From Chitinophagaceae bacterium (GTDB lineage Bacteria > Bacteroidota > Bacteroidia > Chitinophagales > Chitinophagaceae): a DNA stretch of 64,000 nucleotides. Each line of letters starts with the position of its first letter. Within the stretch, counting starts at the first letter, position 1. This document shows positions 46,032 through 54,028 of this stretch, one piece after another. The position numbers and the translations under genes were made by a program. Where the stretch lies: assembly GCA_023957755.1 (NCBI GenBank), contig JAMLGT010000009.1, positions 62,001 to 126,000 of the forward strand. Direction: 5' to 3'. The notes beneath the pieces are model-generated. The model made no database searches. It saw nothing but the letters and a program-made list of their open reading frames with translations, and was not told where the DNA came from.

Positions 46032-46112
46032 ATGAATAGCGTTAAAAGTATCGACTGGACTAAACTGGATGCGCTGGTGAAGAAAACAGGAAAATTATTA
46101 TTGTCCGGTTAA
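46032..46112 (+). pseudogene. Truncated ORF running into repeat copy C
   Basis: A 26-codon frame begins at 46032 (MNSVKSIDWTKLDALV, then KKTGK). Its last codons and stop (TTA TTG TCC GGT TAA) are supplied by the end of the 137-bp repeat. It looks like a gene 5' end cut by repeat insertion; the missing remainder is not seen on the other side of the repeat. It may also be a real tiny ORF, so confidence is modest. Confidence 0.4.
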
Positions 46113-46236
46113 ATTATTCAAAATGTGGCTAAAGCCCTTGTTAAGCAAGACTTTCATAGCTCTACCCTAAAGGGTAGGGTAATAAATATAAAACCTAAGC
46201 CCAGTGGGCTTTAGCCCAACTTAATCGGACAACAAT
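46100..46236 (+). repeat. 137-bp interspersed palindromic repeat, copy C
   Basis: Same orientation as copy A and nearly identical. Ends ATTGTCCGGTTAA (from 46100) and TTAATCGGACAACAATA (to 46236). The right internal half-palindrome reads GTGGGCTTTAGCCC. It stops 8 bp before the start codon of the next gene and its left end completes a truncated ORF. Confidence 0.9.
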
Positions 46237-46244
46237 ATAAATAA

Positions 46245-47003
46245 ATGAAAAAGAAACTTCTTAAGCTATTTGTTTTACTATTTATCGTTTTCATCGGGGT
46301 AAATATTTCTGTGTCCGCACAATCATCAAGAAGTCCGACACAGAAGGAAAGACAAGCTATTGATAAGGTCGTTAAAACAGTAATGCCCATCATTTCTTCA
46401 TTTGCAGATAATAATTGGACTTTGACAGAAGGTGGCGCTGATGATCCGGAAGATTATACCGTACAAACAAAGCCCGATGTCGTGATGGGTACTGCGCCAT
46501 TTTCGGATTTTCATTTTTCAATGGTTCAGGGAACCCAACTTTGGAATACCGAATTAAAATCTCTATACGAAAAGATGACTCATCCTAAAATCAACTCAGA
46601 TGCAGAAGCTGCGGACTATGATAAATTATCTGAAACGTATGAAGAGCAATCAGAGGTTGTTGTGGAAGTTCTTGTTAACAAAAGAAATTTGTCGAAAAAA
46701 CCCGAACCAGGAAGTAAGGCGGATTTAAAAATTCCGGGTTGTTTTTTTTCTTATAAATCGAAGTTGGATTCGTATGATCAACCTACATCTAATGATGTGT
46801 ATTATCTCGCATTTGGAAACTGGAAAAATACCAAAGAAGTATTTTATACCCATACCCCGTCTTACAATTTTTCCTTTGTGCATCCTAAAGGAAGCCCTTT
46901 TGTAGAAAATATAGTTATCATTCTTAAAGGAAATGCCAATCGCGTAAAGGAATTGGTGTATCATACTGATTGGCGTAGCATAATAGATGGGCTTTCACTA
47001 TGA
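46245..47003 (+). CDS. Exported hypothetical protein
   Basis: 252 residues. Signal peptide (LFVLLFIVFIGVNISVSAQ, cleavage before SSRSP), then a mixed helix/strand protein with an acidic, helical middle (NSDAEAADYDKLSETYEE). No family recognised. It is bracketed by copies C and E of the repeat in the same orientation, so it may be a small accessory cassette. Its ribosome site is A-rich sequence adjoining the repeat end. Confidence 0.7.
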   Translation: MKKKLLKLFVLLFIVFIGVNISVSAQSSRSPTQKERQAIDKVVKTVMPIISSFADNNWTLTEGGADDPEDYTVQTKPDVVMGTAPFSDFHFSMVQGTQLWNTELKSLYEKMTHPKINSDAEAADYDKLSETYEEQSEVVVEVLVNKRNLSKKPEPGSKADLKIPGCFFSYKSKLDSYDQPTSNDVYYLAFGNWKNTKEVFYTHTPSYNFSFVHPKGSPFVENIVIILKGNANRVKELVYHTDWRSIIDGLSL

Positions 47004-47034
47004 GATTGTGTGGTTATAAAATTAAAAGCATAGA

Positions 47035-47155
47035 TGTCGGGTTTAGTTTTTCAAACTGGGGCTAAAACTCTTGTGAAGTAAGACTTTCATAGCGCTGCCC
47101 TTTATTCCGGACGAATAAATTGGAGCCTGAGCCTAACCTAATCGGACAGTATAAA
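47035..47155 (+). repeat. Decayed copy E of the 137-bp repeat
   Basis: Shares TTCAAACTGGGGCTAAA, the block GTAAGACTTTCATAGC, and TAATCGGACAGTATAAATA with intact copy C. The internal right palindrome is deleted and the TTGTCCGG arm is changed to GTCGG. It lies in the same orientation as copy C, on the other side of the exported-protein gene. Confidence 0.7.
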
Positions 47156-47541
47156 TAAAAATGATTACACTATCTAATGAAAAGTCACTTCATTGGGTCT
47201 GGTTATACTCGGGTAATTAACGTGCAGGGTGGTATCCTGAATATTTTATTGGCTCAGATTGCATTGATGTGCTGCATGCTATTCATCTGTACAAATTTTC
47301 TTAGTGATTAAGAATTTTATGCTGAGATTTTCCAATATAAGTATCTCTGGTGGTGAATTGTTATTTCGTAAAGATTGATTTTTGCGATAATTCTATTCTT
47401 GCACCTGCATGATACGTGAGGCACCGGCTTTCCATGTGTAGGTCTGTATTTTTGATTCAGCCATTAGGGGTGGCATGGGTGCCTTCGCCTTATTATTATC
47501 GGATAAGAAGAGTATAATTCCTTTACTTTTGTTATGGTTGT

Positions 47542-47549
47542 TAGATTTG
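47542..47549 (+). promoter_or_regulatory. -7 box before the DUF885 gene
   Basis: TAGATTTG matches TAnnTTTG, 32 bp before the ATG at 47582, giving a ~25-nt leader. The -33 element is poor, so this is a moderate call. Confidence 0.45.
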
Positions 47550-47581
47550 TAGATATCCATTCTTTTTAAAACTATTTGTTT

Positions 47582-49315
47582 ATGAAATTAACTCTTAGCT
47601 TACCCAGGCTGGCCTTGATCGTGCTTATGCTATTTAGCTTCTCTGACTCTTTTGCACAGAAAGGGGATGGTGATGTTTCCGGTGAGGAGTTGATAACCGC
47701 TTACTATGCAGATGTGCAAGACCTCGGCCTTGTTTATGTGTTTAAGAATTCAGACGAGCATTATAATCGTTTCAAAAAACTTTATAATGACTGGCTGAGC
47801 AGATTAAAGTCTATTTCATTTAACCGGTTGAATAAAGAAGATCAGGTGGATTATATCCTGCTGAAGCGAAATATTCTCAGTGATCAGCAGGTGTTGGAAC
47901 AGAATAGGAAGGATTTTTTAAAAGTGCAGTATTCGGTTCCATTTAGTCCCAGAATTATCAGTTTGCAACAAACCAGAAGGAGAGGGGGTAATATCAATGC
48001 TCAGGAAGCAGCAAAATCGCTGAGTGAGGTAATAAAAGAGATTCAGGCCGCAAAGTTGGATGTGATAAAGAACCCGATTGAGACTGAAGAGTTGCGGGCG
48101 GTGGCAGTTAGGTCGGTGGAAGAACTCCAAAAAGGCCTTCAGAATGTCAATTCTTTTTACAACAATTACGATCCGGATTTCACCTGGTGGATGAAGAAGA
48201 CCTATCCTGAAACAGATGCTGCACTGGGTGACTATGCGAAATGGCTGGCGAAACAATCGGTTCAGTTTCCCGGAAAGGCTATGGATAACTCGGGAATCAT
48301 TGGCAATCCTATTGGGAAGGATGAGTTGGAACGGCAGTTGAGGTTTGAATTTATTCCATATTCACCTGAACAGTTGATTCAGATTGCAGCAAAACAATAC
48401 GACTGGTGCCTCAATGAGATGAAGAAAGCATCGCGTGCTATGGGGTATGGGGATGACTGGGAGAAAGCGCTGGAAAAGGTGAAGCAGAATTTTCTTCCTC
48501 CGGGAAAGCAGCCTCAGCTAGTCAACGAACTGCAAGAGTTTGCTATGCACATGATAGATAGCCTGGGGTTGGTAACTATTCCTGACAATGCCCGTGAAGC
48601 CTGGCGGATGGTGATGTTATCTCCGGAACAGATGCGTTTTGCTTCTTACTTTCTTGGCGGACCCATGATAATGGTGGCTTATGCCAATGAAGAGCAGGAT
48701 TATGATACCAAGATGATGATTATGCGCAGTGGAAATTATTCATTTGCAAGGGCAGAGGTGTTTCATGAACTGATTCCCGGTCATAATCTTCAGTTTTATA
48801 TGAACAAAAGATACCGTCCGTACAGAAGGCAGTTTAGTACCCCATTCAACGTGGAAGGATGGGCATTTTACTGGGAAATGATTTTGTGGGATAATGGATA
48901 TAACCGCACACCAGAAGAGAAAATAGGAGCCCTGTTTTGGAGGATGACCCGTTGTGCCAGGATTGTTTTTTCTCTTAACTATCATCTGAAGAATTGGACA
49001 CCCCAACAATGTATTGATTATCTGGTAGAGAAGGTAGGACTTGAAAGGTTTGTGGCCGAGTCGGAAGTGAGGAGATCATTTACCGGTGGCTATGGTCCTT
49101 TGTATCAATTAGCTTACATGATAGGTGCCCTGCAGATGTATGAGCTCCATAAGGAGGTGGTTGGAGGGAAAAAGATGACTGATCGGCAATTTAATGATGC
49201 ATTTTTGCACAATGGCACCATGCCGATTGAAATGTTCAGGGCATTGGTTACTGACCAGAAACTAAGTCCGGATTTCACAACCCGGTGGCGTTTTGCCGAG
49301 GAAAGCCTGAGGTAG
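47582..49315 (+). CDS. DUF885-family exported protein (metallopeptidase-like)
   Basis: 577 residues from the ATG at 47582. Signal peptide (LALIVLMLFSFSDSFAQ), then a mostly helical protein with the DUF885 zinc motif FHELIPGHNLQFYM and, 20-odd residues on, FNVEGWAFYWEMILWDNGY, whose Glu is the usual third ligand. The family resembles M32/neurolysin-like peptidases in fold; a few members are described as peptidases or esterases, so activity here is inferred. It stands alone. The next gene, 139 bp on, is the FNR-like regulator. Confidence 0.9.
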   Translation: MKLTLSLPRLALIVLMLFSFSDSFAQKGDGDVSGEELITAYYADVQDLGLVYVFKNSDEHYNRFKKLYNDWLSRLKSISFNRLNKEDQVDYILLKRNILSDQQVLEQNRKDFLKVQYSVPFSPRIISLQQTRRRGGNINAQEAAKSLSEVIKEIQAAKLDVIKNPIETEELRAVAVRSVEELQKGLQNVNSFYNNYDPDFTWWMKKTYPETDAALGDYAKWLAKQSVQFPGKAMDNSGIIGNPIGKDELERQLRFEFIPYSPEQLIQIAAKQYDWCLNEMKKASRAMGYGDDWEKALEKVKQNFLPPGKQPQLVNELQEFAMHMIDSLGLVTIPDNAREAWRMVMLSPEQMRFASYFLGGPMIMVAYANEEQDYDTKMMIMRSGNYSFARAEVFHELIPGHNLQFYMNKRYRPYRRQFSTPFNVEGWAFYWEMILWDNGYNRTPEEKIGALFWRMTRCARIVFSLNYHLKNWTPQQCIDYLVEKVGLERFVAESEVRRSFTGGYGPLYQLAYMIGALQMYELHKEVVGGKKMTDRQFNDAFLHNGTMPIEMFRALVTDQKLSPDFTTRWRFAEESLR

Positions 49316-49454
49316 GACAGCCCTGTAACAGCATGGCATTTTTTGAGTGGATTTTAAGAATAGATTGGGATTAATTAATATCTTAGCTATCAGCTCTGGC
49401 AGCGTGTTTGGGTAATTAAGAAGTGGGCAGGGCTTTACATTAAACCACTGACTT

Positions 49455-50156
49455 ATGACTGTTAACGGGAATGGATGTTTGACCTGCAAGGTGCGTAAAT
49501 CGTCAGTATTGGAACCTTGTGCTATTGGGACACTTTCTGCTATCAGTACTTTTAAGAACAGCCGTAAATTTGAGAAAGGAGAATTTCTTTTTAAGGAAGG
49601 AGACGAGGTGAAAGGTGTTTTCTTTATTAAGAAAGGAGTAGTGAAAGTATTAAAGGAAGTGCCGGGTTACAGGACGTTGATTTTCAAAGTATGTGCAAAG
49701 GGCGAGATTGTGGGGCATCGTGGATATGATAGTAAGAATATTCATAAGTATTCCGGTGTGGCATTATCAGAAACCGAGTGTTGTTTTGTACCAATTGTTT
49801 TCTTTAAAGAAATTTTGAGAGATTCTCCTGACCTTGAGAAGCAGTTAATGGAGGAGTATCTCATAGATCTGGAGCGCATGGAGCAGAAGTCGATGTCTCT
49901 GGCCTACAAGAGTGTAAAGGAGAAAGTAGCCGAAGCTATTCTGCTCGTTTCAGGAGTATATGAATATCATGTCAAACGTAAGAGTTTTAATATTGATTTG
50001 TCCAGACAGGACTTTGCAGACCTTACCGGAACCACCAAAGAACAGGTGTCGGCAGTATTAAAAGAATTTTCCAGAGATTCCCTCATCAGATATTCCGGTA
50101 AGAAGTTCAATTTCATCGACTTAGATGCACTTAAGTCAGTAGCTGCTACCTATTGA
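49455..50156 (+). CDS. Crp/Fnr regulator with FNR-like cysteines
   Basis: 233 residues. The N-terminus carries Cys8, Cys11 and Cys22 (CLTC then EPC), followed by the beta roll (FEKGEFLFKEGDEVKGVFFIKKGVVKV) that also holds ECC, and a C-terminal HTH (LSRQDFADLTGTTKEQVSAVLKEF). Three N-terminal cysteines plus one in the roll is the arrangement that binds [4Fe-4S] in E. coli FNR, though the spacing differs (C-x2-C-x10-C). O2 or NO sensing is therefore plausible, not proven. It lies directly upstream of the respiratory cluster and is its likely regulator. Confidence 0.88.
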   Translation: MTVNGNGCLTCKVRKSSVLEPCAIGTLSAISTFKNSRKFEKGEFLFKEGDEVKGVFFIKKGVVKVLKEVPGYRTLIFKVCAKGEIVGHRGYDSKNIHKYSGVALSETECCFVPIVFFKEILRDSPDLEKQLMEEYLIDLERMEQKSMSLAYKSVKEKVAEAILLVSGVYEYHVKRKSFNIDLSRQDFADLTGTTKEQVSAVLKEFSRDSLIRYSGKKFNFIDLDALKSVAATY

Positions 50157-50197
50157 TTCATAGTTTTTCAATCATTAATTACTCCGGGTTCTAGTAT

Positions 50198-50221
50198 AAA
50201 AAGTACGAGATCGTACTTTTT
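50198..50221. promoter_or_regulatory. 24-bp palindrome between regulator and respiratory genes
   Basis: AAAAAGTACGA-GA-TCGTACTTTTT: perfect 11-bp arms with a 2-bp spacer, 42 bp after the regulator's stop. It may be an intrinsic terminator (A run, stem, T run, working in both directions) or an operator; its centre is about 70 bp before the predicted start of the respiratory transcript. Confidence 0.6.
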
Positions 50222-50246
50222 AAGAATTTTGATTCTTCATTCTTTT

Positions 50247-50274
50247 TTTGTGGTTTCCTGCAAGGGTAGATTTG
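50247..50274 (+). promoter_or_regulatory. Promoter of the respiratory cluster
   Basis: TTTG at 50247-50250 and TAGATTTG at 50267-50274, 16 bp apart, near the Bacteroidota pattern though the spacing is slightly short. Predicted transcription start is near 50280, 37 nt before the first start codon. Confidence 0.55.
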
Positions 50275-50316
50275 TTCATACCCGTTCTAAACTTCAAGTC
50301 CTAAAACTTAAAAACC

Positions 50317-50502
50317 ATGGAAACCAAACAACCGCCGGAACAGGAAAGAGTGCCCTTCTACAGGATGATTATGGACGACTTCATGTTGTTGTTATTCTTA
50401 GGCACAACCATTTATGCTATTTTTTATCTGCTTTGGGGAGTGATGGAGTTATCCAATCTTCCTGCCATTCCTGAAGAGGTAAAAAGGGCAGTACTCAAAT
50501 AA
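50317..50502 (+). CDS. Small single-span membrane protein of the heme-copper cluster
   Basis: 61 residues: a charged N-terminal part, one hydrophobic helix (DFMLLLFLGTTIYAIFYLLWG), and a C-terminal part. Size and position before subunit II recall the tiny accessory subunits (such as subunit IIa of Thermus ba3 oxidase), but there is no recognisable family motif. It is 27 bp before the subunit II gene and is surely co-transcribed. A structural or assembly role in the complex is inferred. Confidence 0.8.
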   Translation: METKQPPEQERVPFYRMIMDDFMLLLFLGTTIYAIFYLLWGVMELSNLPAIPEEVKRAVLK

Positions 50503-50529
50503 AATCTTTAAATCCAAAAACCTTCACTT

Positions 50530-51453
50530 ATGAGTTTACTTAGTCCTGCAGAAGGCTGGTATTACAAGAAAGTATCCAAAGATGAAAAGATGTGGATGCT
50601 GATTGCCTTGGTACTCTGCATCATGCTCTTTGTGTGGATGGTGATGTGGCACGTATATGGAAAGCAAAATCCGTCCAGTACTACTTACAAGACCAATACT
50701 ATTGAATTTGCTCAATTGACAGAAGCCTACATCAAGAAAAATATGATTGGGGTAGATAACGGCATTCCAGTGGTAAGGCCGGAACCGAACTCTGATGTCT
50801 TTCTTATGGCTGAAATGTGGCGATGGAGCCCTGTGTTAGTACTTGAAGTGAACCAGGCTTATAAAATGCATATCTCATCCAAAGACGTAGTGCACGGATT
50901 GTCTATTCAACCGGTGAACATGAACTTTCAGGTATATCCAACCTATGATTATTTACTGGAATTCAAACCAACTGAGACAGGTGAATACAAGGTAGTGTGT
51001 AACGAATTCTGCGGTATAGGTCATCATACTATGATTGGTAAGATTGTGGTAATAGAAAAAGAGGAGGACCTGAAACTCTACGGATATGAGAATATGAAAA
51101 AGGCGCCCGTTGCTGCAGTAGCGAAGGATGATAGCGCTCCTATGTCTGATGCTGATAAGGCGATTCTTGGAGAACAGGTTTATACACTTAAAGGTTGTGG
51201 TGCCTGTCACAAAACAGATGGTACGGTACTGATAGGGCCTTCATGGAAAGGCTTGTATGGGAAAGAAGAAAGAGTGAAGGAAGGGGGCAAAGTATTTAAT
51301 GTGCTTGTGGATGATGCCTATATACGAGAATCCATTCTGGAACCTACTAAAAAAGTAACGGTTGGTTTTGAGAATCTGGTAATGCCTCAGGTGCCTATGA
51401 ATGATGAGGAGTTAGACTATCTCATTGCCTTTATCAAATCCTTAAAAGACTAA
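50530..51453 (+). CDS. Heme-copper oxidase subunit II, CuA plus cytochrome c
   Basis: 307 residues. One N-terminal membrane helix (~22-42), a cupredoxin domain with a complete CuA site (His122; Cys157-x3-Cys161-x3-His165-x2-Met168, with Glu159 between the cysteines), a linker rich in Ala/Asp, and a C-terminal class I cytochrome c (Cys223-x2-Cys226-His227; Met ligand in VMPQVPM). Electrons should pass from cytochrome c to CuA and on to subunit I. The CuA site shows the complex accepts electrons from a c-type or copper donor, not directly from quinol. Confidence 0.93.
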   Translation: MSLLSPAEGWYYKKVSKDEKMWMLIALVLCIMLFVWMVMWHVYGKQNPSSTTYKTNTIEFAQLTEAYIKKNMIGVDNGIPVVRPEPNSDVFLMAEMWRWSPVLVLEVNQAYKMHISSKDVVHGLSIQPVNMNFQVYPTYDYLLEFKPTETGEYKVVCNEFCGIGHHTMIGKIVVIEKEEDLKLYGYENMKKAPVAAVAKDDSAPMSDADKAILGEQVYTLKGCGACHKTDGTVLIGPSWKGLYGKEERVKEGGKVFNVLVDDAYIRESILEPTKKVTVGFENLVMPQVPMNDEELDYLIAFIKSLKD

Positions 51454-51472
51454 TTTAAAAACGCTGCTTATC

Positions 51473-53212
51473 ATGTCAAATACAATACAAGAAGCCGGAG
51501 ATTTGCAACCTGCAGCAGTAACTGCAGTCGCAGCACCTGAACAGATTTTCAGGACATGCGATATCACAGGTTTTAAAGTTGACCTTCGTTCAGAGAAACT
51601 CATCAGAGCTAATGCCGTGGCGGCAGTAGTGTCATTACTGCTGGCAGTGACAGCTGCATTATTATTGGTGTTTACCCGCTATCAGCCGGTACATCTCCTG
51701 AATGCAGAGTGGTATTATCGTCTGGTAACCTTTCATGGATTGAATGCGCTTATCTTCTGGATAATATTTTTTGAAGTAGCCGGATTATATTTTGGATCCA
51801 CAGTCATCCTCAATACGCGATTCAGTTCGCCAAAGACCGGTTGGGTGGCCTTCTGGCTGATGATTGCCGGGCTGGTAATTTCTAACTATTATATTCTGAT
51901 TGGGAAGGCTGATGTGATGCTTACATCTTACACTCCGTTGAAAGCACATCCGATGTATTACCTCGGGGTGATTTTGTTTGCTGTGGGTGCTATTATAGCC
52001 GTGGTACTCTTTTTTGGAAATCTGATGATTGCGCGAAGGGAACGGACTTATGGCGACTCTCTGCCGCTGGTGGCGTATGGATTTATGACGGCTGCTATTA
52101 TTGCATTGATCACATTAGCAACCGGAGCCATCATTTATATCCCTACATTCTTATGGTCGCTGGGGCTGGTGGACAATATTGACCCTGCCATGTATAAGCT
52201 GATTTGGTGGGGACTGGGCCACTCCTCCCAACAGATTAATGTAGCCGCCATGGTGTCTATCTGGTACATGGTATCATTCCTTACTGTTGGCGGTACCTCG
52301 ATAAATGAGAAAGTGTCACGTACTGCATTCGTCCTTTATATCCTGTTTATCTGCCTGGCTTCCGCACACCATCTGTTGACAGATCCGGGAGTAAGCAGTG
52401 CCTGGAAAGTGTGGAATACAAGCTATGCAATGTATCTGGCCGTACTGGCTTCTATGATACATGCCTTTGCAGTGCCTTCATCATTTGAGTCGGCACAACG
52501 CCGTTGGGGATATAACAAAGGATTGTTTGAATGGCTCTCGAAAGCACCGTGGGGTAATCCGGCTTTCTCTTCTATTATTTTGGCTGTGATAGGTTTCGGC
52601 TTCATTGGCGGCACTACCGGGGTGATCTTCGGGATGGAGCAGACCAATATCATAGTTCATAATACCATTGCCATACCCGGGCATTTTAAGGGTACTGTAG
52701 TTATCGGAACTACCCTTACGTTTATGGGTATCACTTATTATCTGATTCCTTTGATTTTCCGCCGAAAGATCGTGGGAATGGGGTGGGCCAAATGGCAACC
52801 TTGGCTTTTCTTTATCGGAATTGCACTATTATCCATTTCCATGATCGTACTCGGGCAACTCGGTGTGCCCCGCCGGCACTGGGATTCTACATTTTCAGGC
52901 GGACCGTTTACCTATAACTTTAACCCTGCTGTAGATTTCTTCTGGACATTAATGATGCTGGGGGGTAGTATAGCTTTTCTCTCGGTATGTATCTGGATAG
53001 GAATCGTTGTTACCTCTGTATTCTTCGGTCCGCGTGTGAATGGGCCTGAGGATATGCAGTTGAAGATTTCACCTTTAGCGCCTCCGGCTAAATCTCATAA
53101 GGGATTCGAAGCTCCGGGTACGCTGGTATTAACCTTCATATTCCTGTTGGTATTCCTTGCGCTGTTCTTCCTAAACTGGAAGTGGCTGGCTGCTACCTGG
53201 TATGTGAAATAA
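51473..53212 (+). CDS. Divergent heme-copper subunit I (b(o/a)3-like; NO reductase candidate)
   Basis: 579 residues, about 13 membrane helices. By eye it aligns with Thermus ba3 subunit I. Present: His88 (low-spin heme, FHGLNAL), His250 and the pair His299-His300 (CuB, SAHHLLTDPG), His404 (high-spin heme, PGHFK). Absent: the crosslinked Tyr four residues after the first CuB His, here Gln254 (GHSSQQ instead of GHPxVY), and the second low-spin-heme His, here Lys406 (GHFK instead of GHFH). Loss of that Tyr is a known mark of nitric oxide reductases versus oxygen reductases. The enzyme could be a CuA-type NOR, but the reaction is inferred. Canonical oxidases of this fold use O2. Confidence 0.9.
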   Translation: MSNTIQEAGDLQPAAVTAVAAPEQIFRTCDITGFKVDLRSEKLIRANAVAAVVSLLLAVTAALLLVFTRYQPVHLLNAEWYYRLVTFHGLNALIFWIIFFEVAGLYFGSTVILNTRFSSPKTGWVAFWLMIAGLVISNYYILIGKADVMLTSYTPLKAHPMYYLGVILFAVGAIIAVVLFFGNLMIARRERTYGDSLPLVAYGFMTAAIIALITLATGAIIYIPTFLWSLGLVDNIDPAMYKLIWWGLGHSSQQINVAAMVSIWYMVSFLTVGGTSINEKVSRTAFVLYILFICLASAHHLLTDPGVSSAWKVWNTSYAMYLAVLASMIHAFAVPSSFESAQRRWGYNKGLFEWLSKAPWGNPAFSSIILAVIGFGFIGGTTGVIFGMEQTNIIVHNTIAIPGHFKGTVVIGTTLTFMGITYYLIPLIFRRKIVGMGWAKWQPWLFFIGIALLSISMIVLGQLGVPRRHWDSTFSGGPFTYNFNPAVDFFWTLMMLGGSIAFLSVCIWIGIVVTSVFFGPRVNGPEDMQLKISPLAPPAKSHKGFEAPGTLVLTFIFLLVFLALFFLNWKWLAATWYVK

Positions 53213-53219
53213 AATGTTT

Positions 53220-53267
53220 CCGCAGCCCTGCCTATTGCAAGAAACAAGGTGGGGTTGCGGCTTTTTT
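53220..53267 (+). terminator. Intrinsic terminator between subunit I and SCO genes
   Basis: CCGCAGCCCTGCC (53220-53232) pairs with GGTGGGGTTGCGG (53248-53260), followed by CTTTTTT (53261-53267). The T run ends 5 bp before the SCO start codon at 53273, so the hairpin also covers that gene's ribosome site region. It likely reduces expression of SCO and the cytochrome b fusion. Confidence 0.8.
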
Positions 53268-53272
53268 AAAAA

Positions 53273-54028
53273 ATGAGTAAGTGGTTTGTATATGTATTGT
53301 CGGTTTTCTTTTTAATCCTTTCGGGATTCAGACTTCCTGATGAAAGAAAACATCTGGGGCGCACAGTACCGGATGCCGTGTTGATAGATGCTGAAGGCAA
53401 TACGATAAAATTATATACACTATTACAAGGAAAGCCACTGATCATTTCCCCTATCTATACTAAGTGCCCTTCAATATGTGGGGTGGTGAGTAATGGCACA
53501 AAAGAAGCTGTGGCCAAATTGGGTACACTTGGAAAGGATTTCAATGTAATCAGCTTTTCGTTTGATAGTACTGATACCCCAAAAGACCTGAAAGCGTACG
53601 AAAAGCGATGGAAAATGGATGGAAATCATTGGCGGACAGTAACAGCGGATAATTATACGATTCATCAACTCATGTCAGCAGTCGGATTCGAGTATGATGC
53701 AGACACTGTCCTGAAGCAATTTAACCACCCGGCCTTTCTGGTAGTTGTATCGCCCGAAGGCAGAATTTCCAGATTCGTATATGGAGTCAGTCCGTCTCCA
53801 CGCGATCTGCGCCTGGCCGTGCTCGGTGCTAAAGCTGAGAAGACAACACCCGGATTATTTGCAGGAATCTATCTGAGGTGCTTCGGTTATGATCCGCTAC
53901 TTAGAACCTACAAAGTGGATTGGCGGTTTATTATCTCTACCTCAGCCGGATTCATCATAGTATTTTTTATGGCTACCCTGTTTGTAAAATCATTCATTAT
54001 TTCAAAAGCTAACCATGACAGCACATAA
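53273..54028 (+). CDS. SCO1/SenC-family copper chaperone
   Basis: 251 residues. N-terminal membrane anchor (VYVLSVFFLILSG), a thioredoxin-like domain with copper ligands Cys65 and Cys69 (KCPSICG) and His152 (NHPAF), and a second membrane helix near the C-terminus (STSAGFIIVFFMATLF), which is not usual for SCO. It should deliver copper to the CuA site of the subunit II encoded just upstream. Its 3' end overlaps the next gene by 14 bp. Confidence 0.92.
   Translation: MSKWFVYVLSVFFLILSGFRLPDERKHLGRTVPDAVLIDAEGNTIKLYTLLQGKPLIISPIYTKCPSICGVVSNGTKEAVAKLGTLGKDFNVISFSFDSTDTPKDLKAYEKRWKMDGNHWRTVTADNYTIHQLMSAVGFEYDADTVLKQFNHPAFLVVVSPEGRISRFVYGVSPSPRDLRLAVLGAKAEKTTPGLFAGIYLRCFGYDPLLRTYKVDWRFIISTSAGFIIVFFMATLFVKSFIISKANHDST

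Larger units (their letters stand above)
47004..47581. other. Intergenic region with a decayed repeat copy
   Basis: About 580 bp. After copy E (see separate entry) comes a 19-residue frame at 47161-47220 (MITLSNEKS, then HWVWL), likely not a gene, and unstructured AT-rich DNA. A TAGATTTG promoter box lies at 47542-47549. Confidence 0.5.

Noticed and set aside
51473-53212. Ordinary cbb3- or ba3-type cytochrome c oxidase annotation
   Set aside because: The sequence lacks the crosslink tyrosine and one low-spin heme histidine, so a plain O2 reductase label would overstate the evidence.
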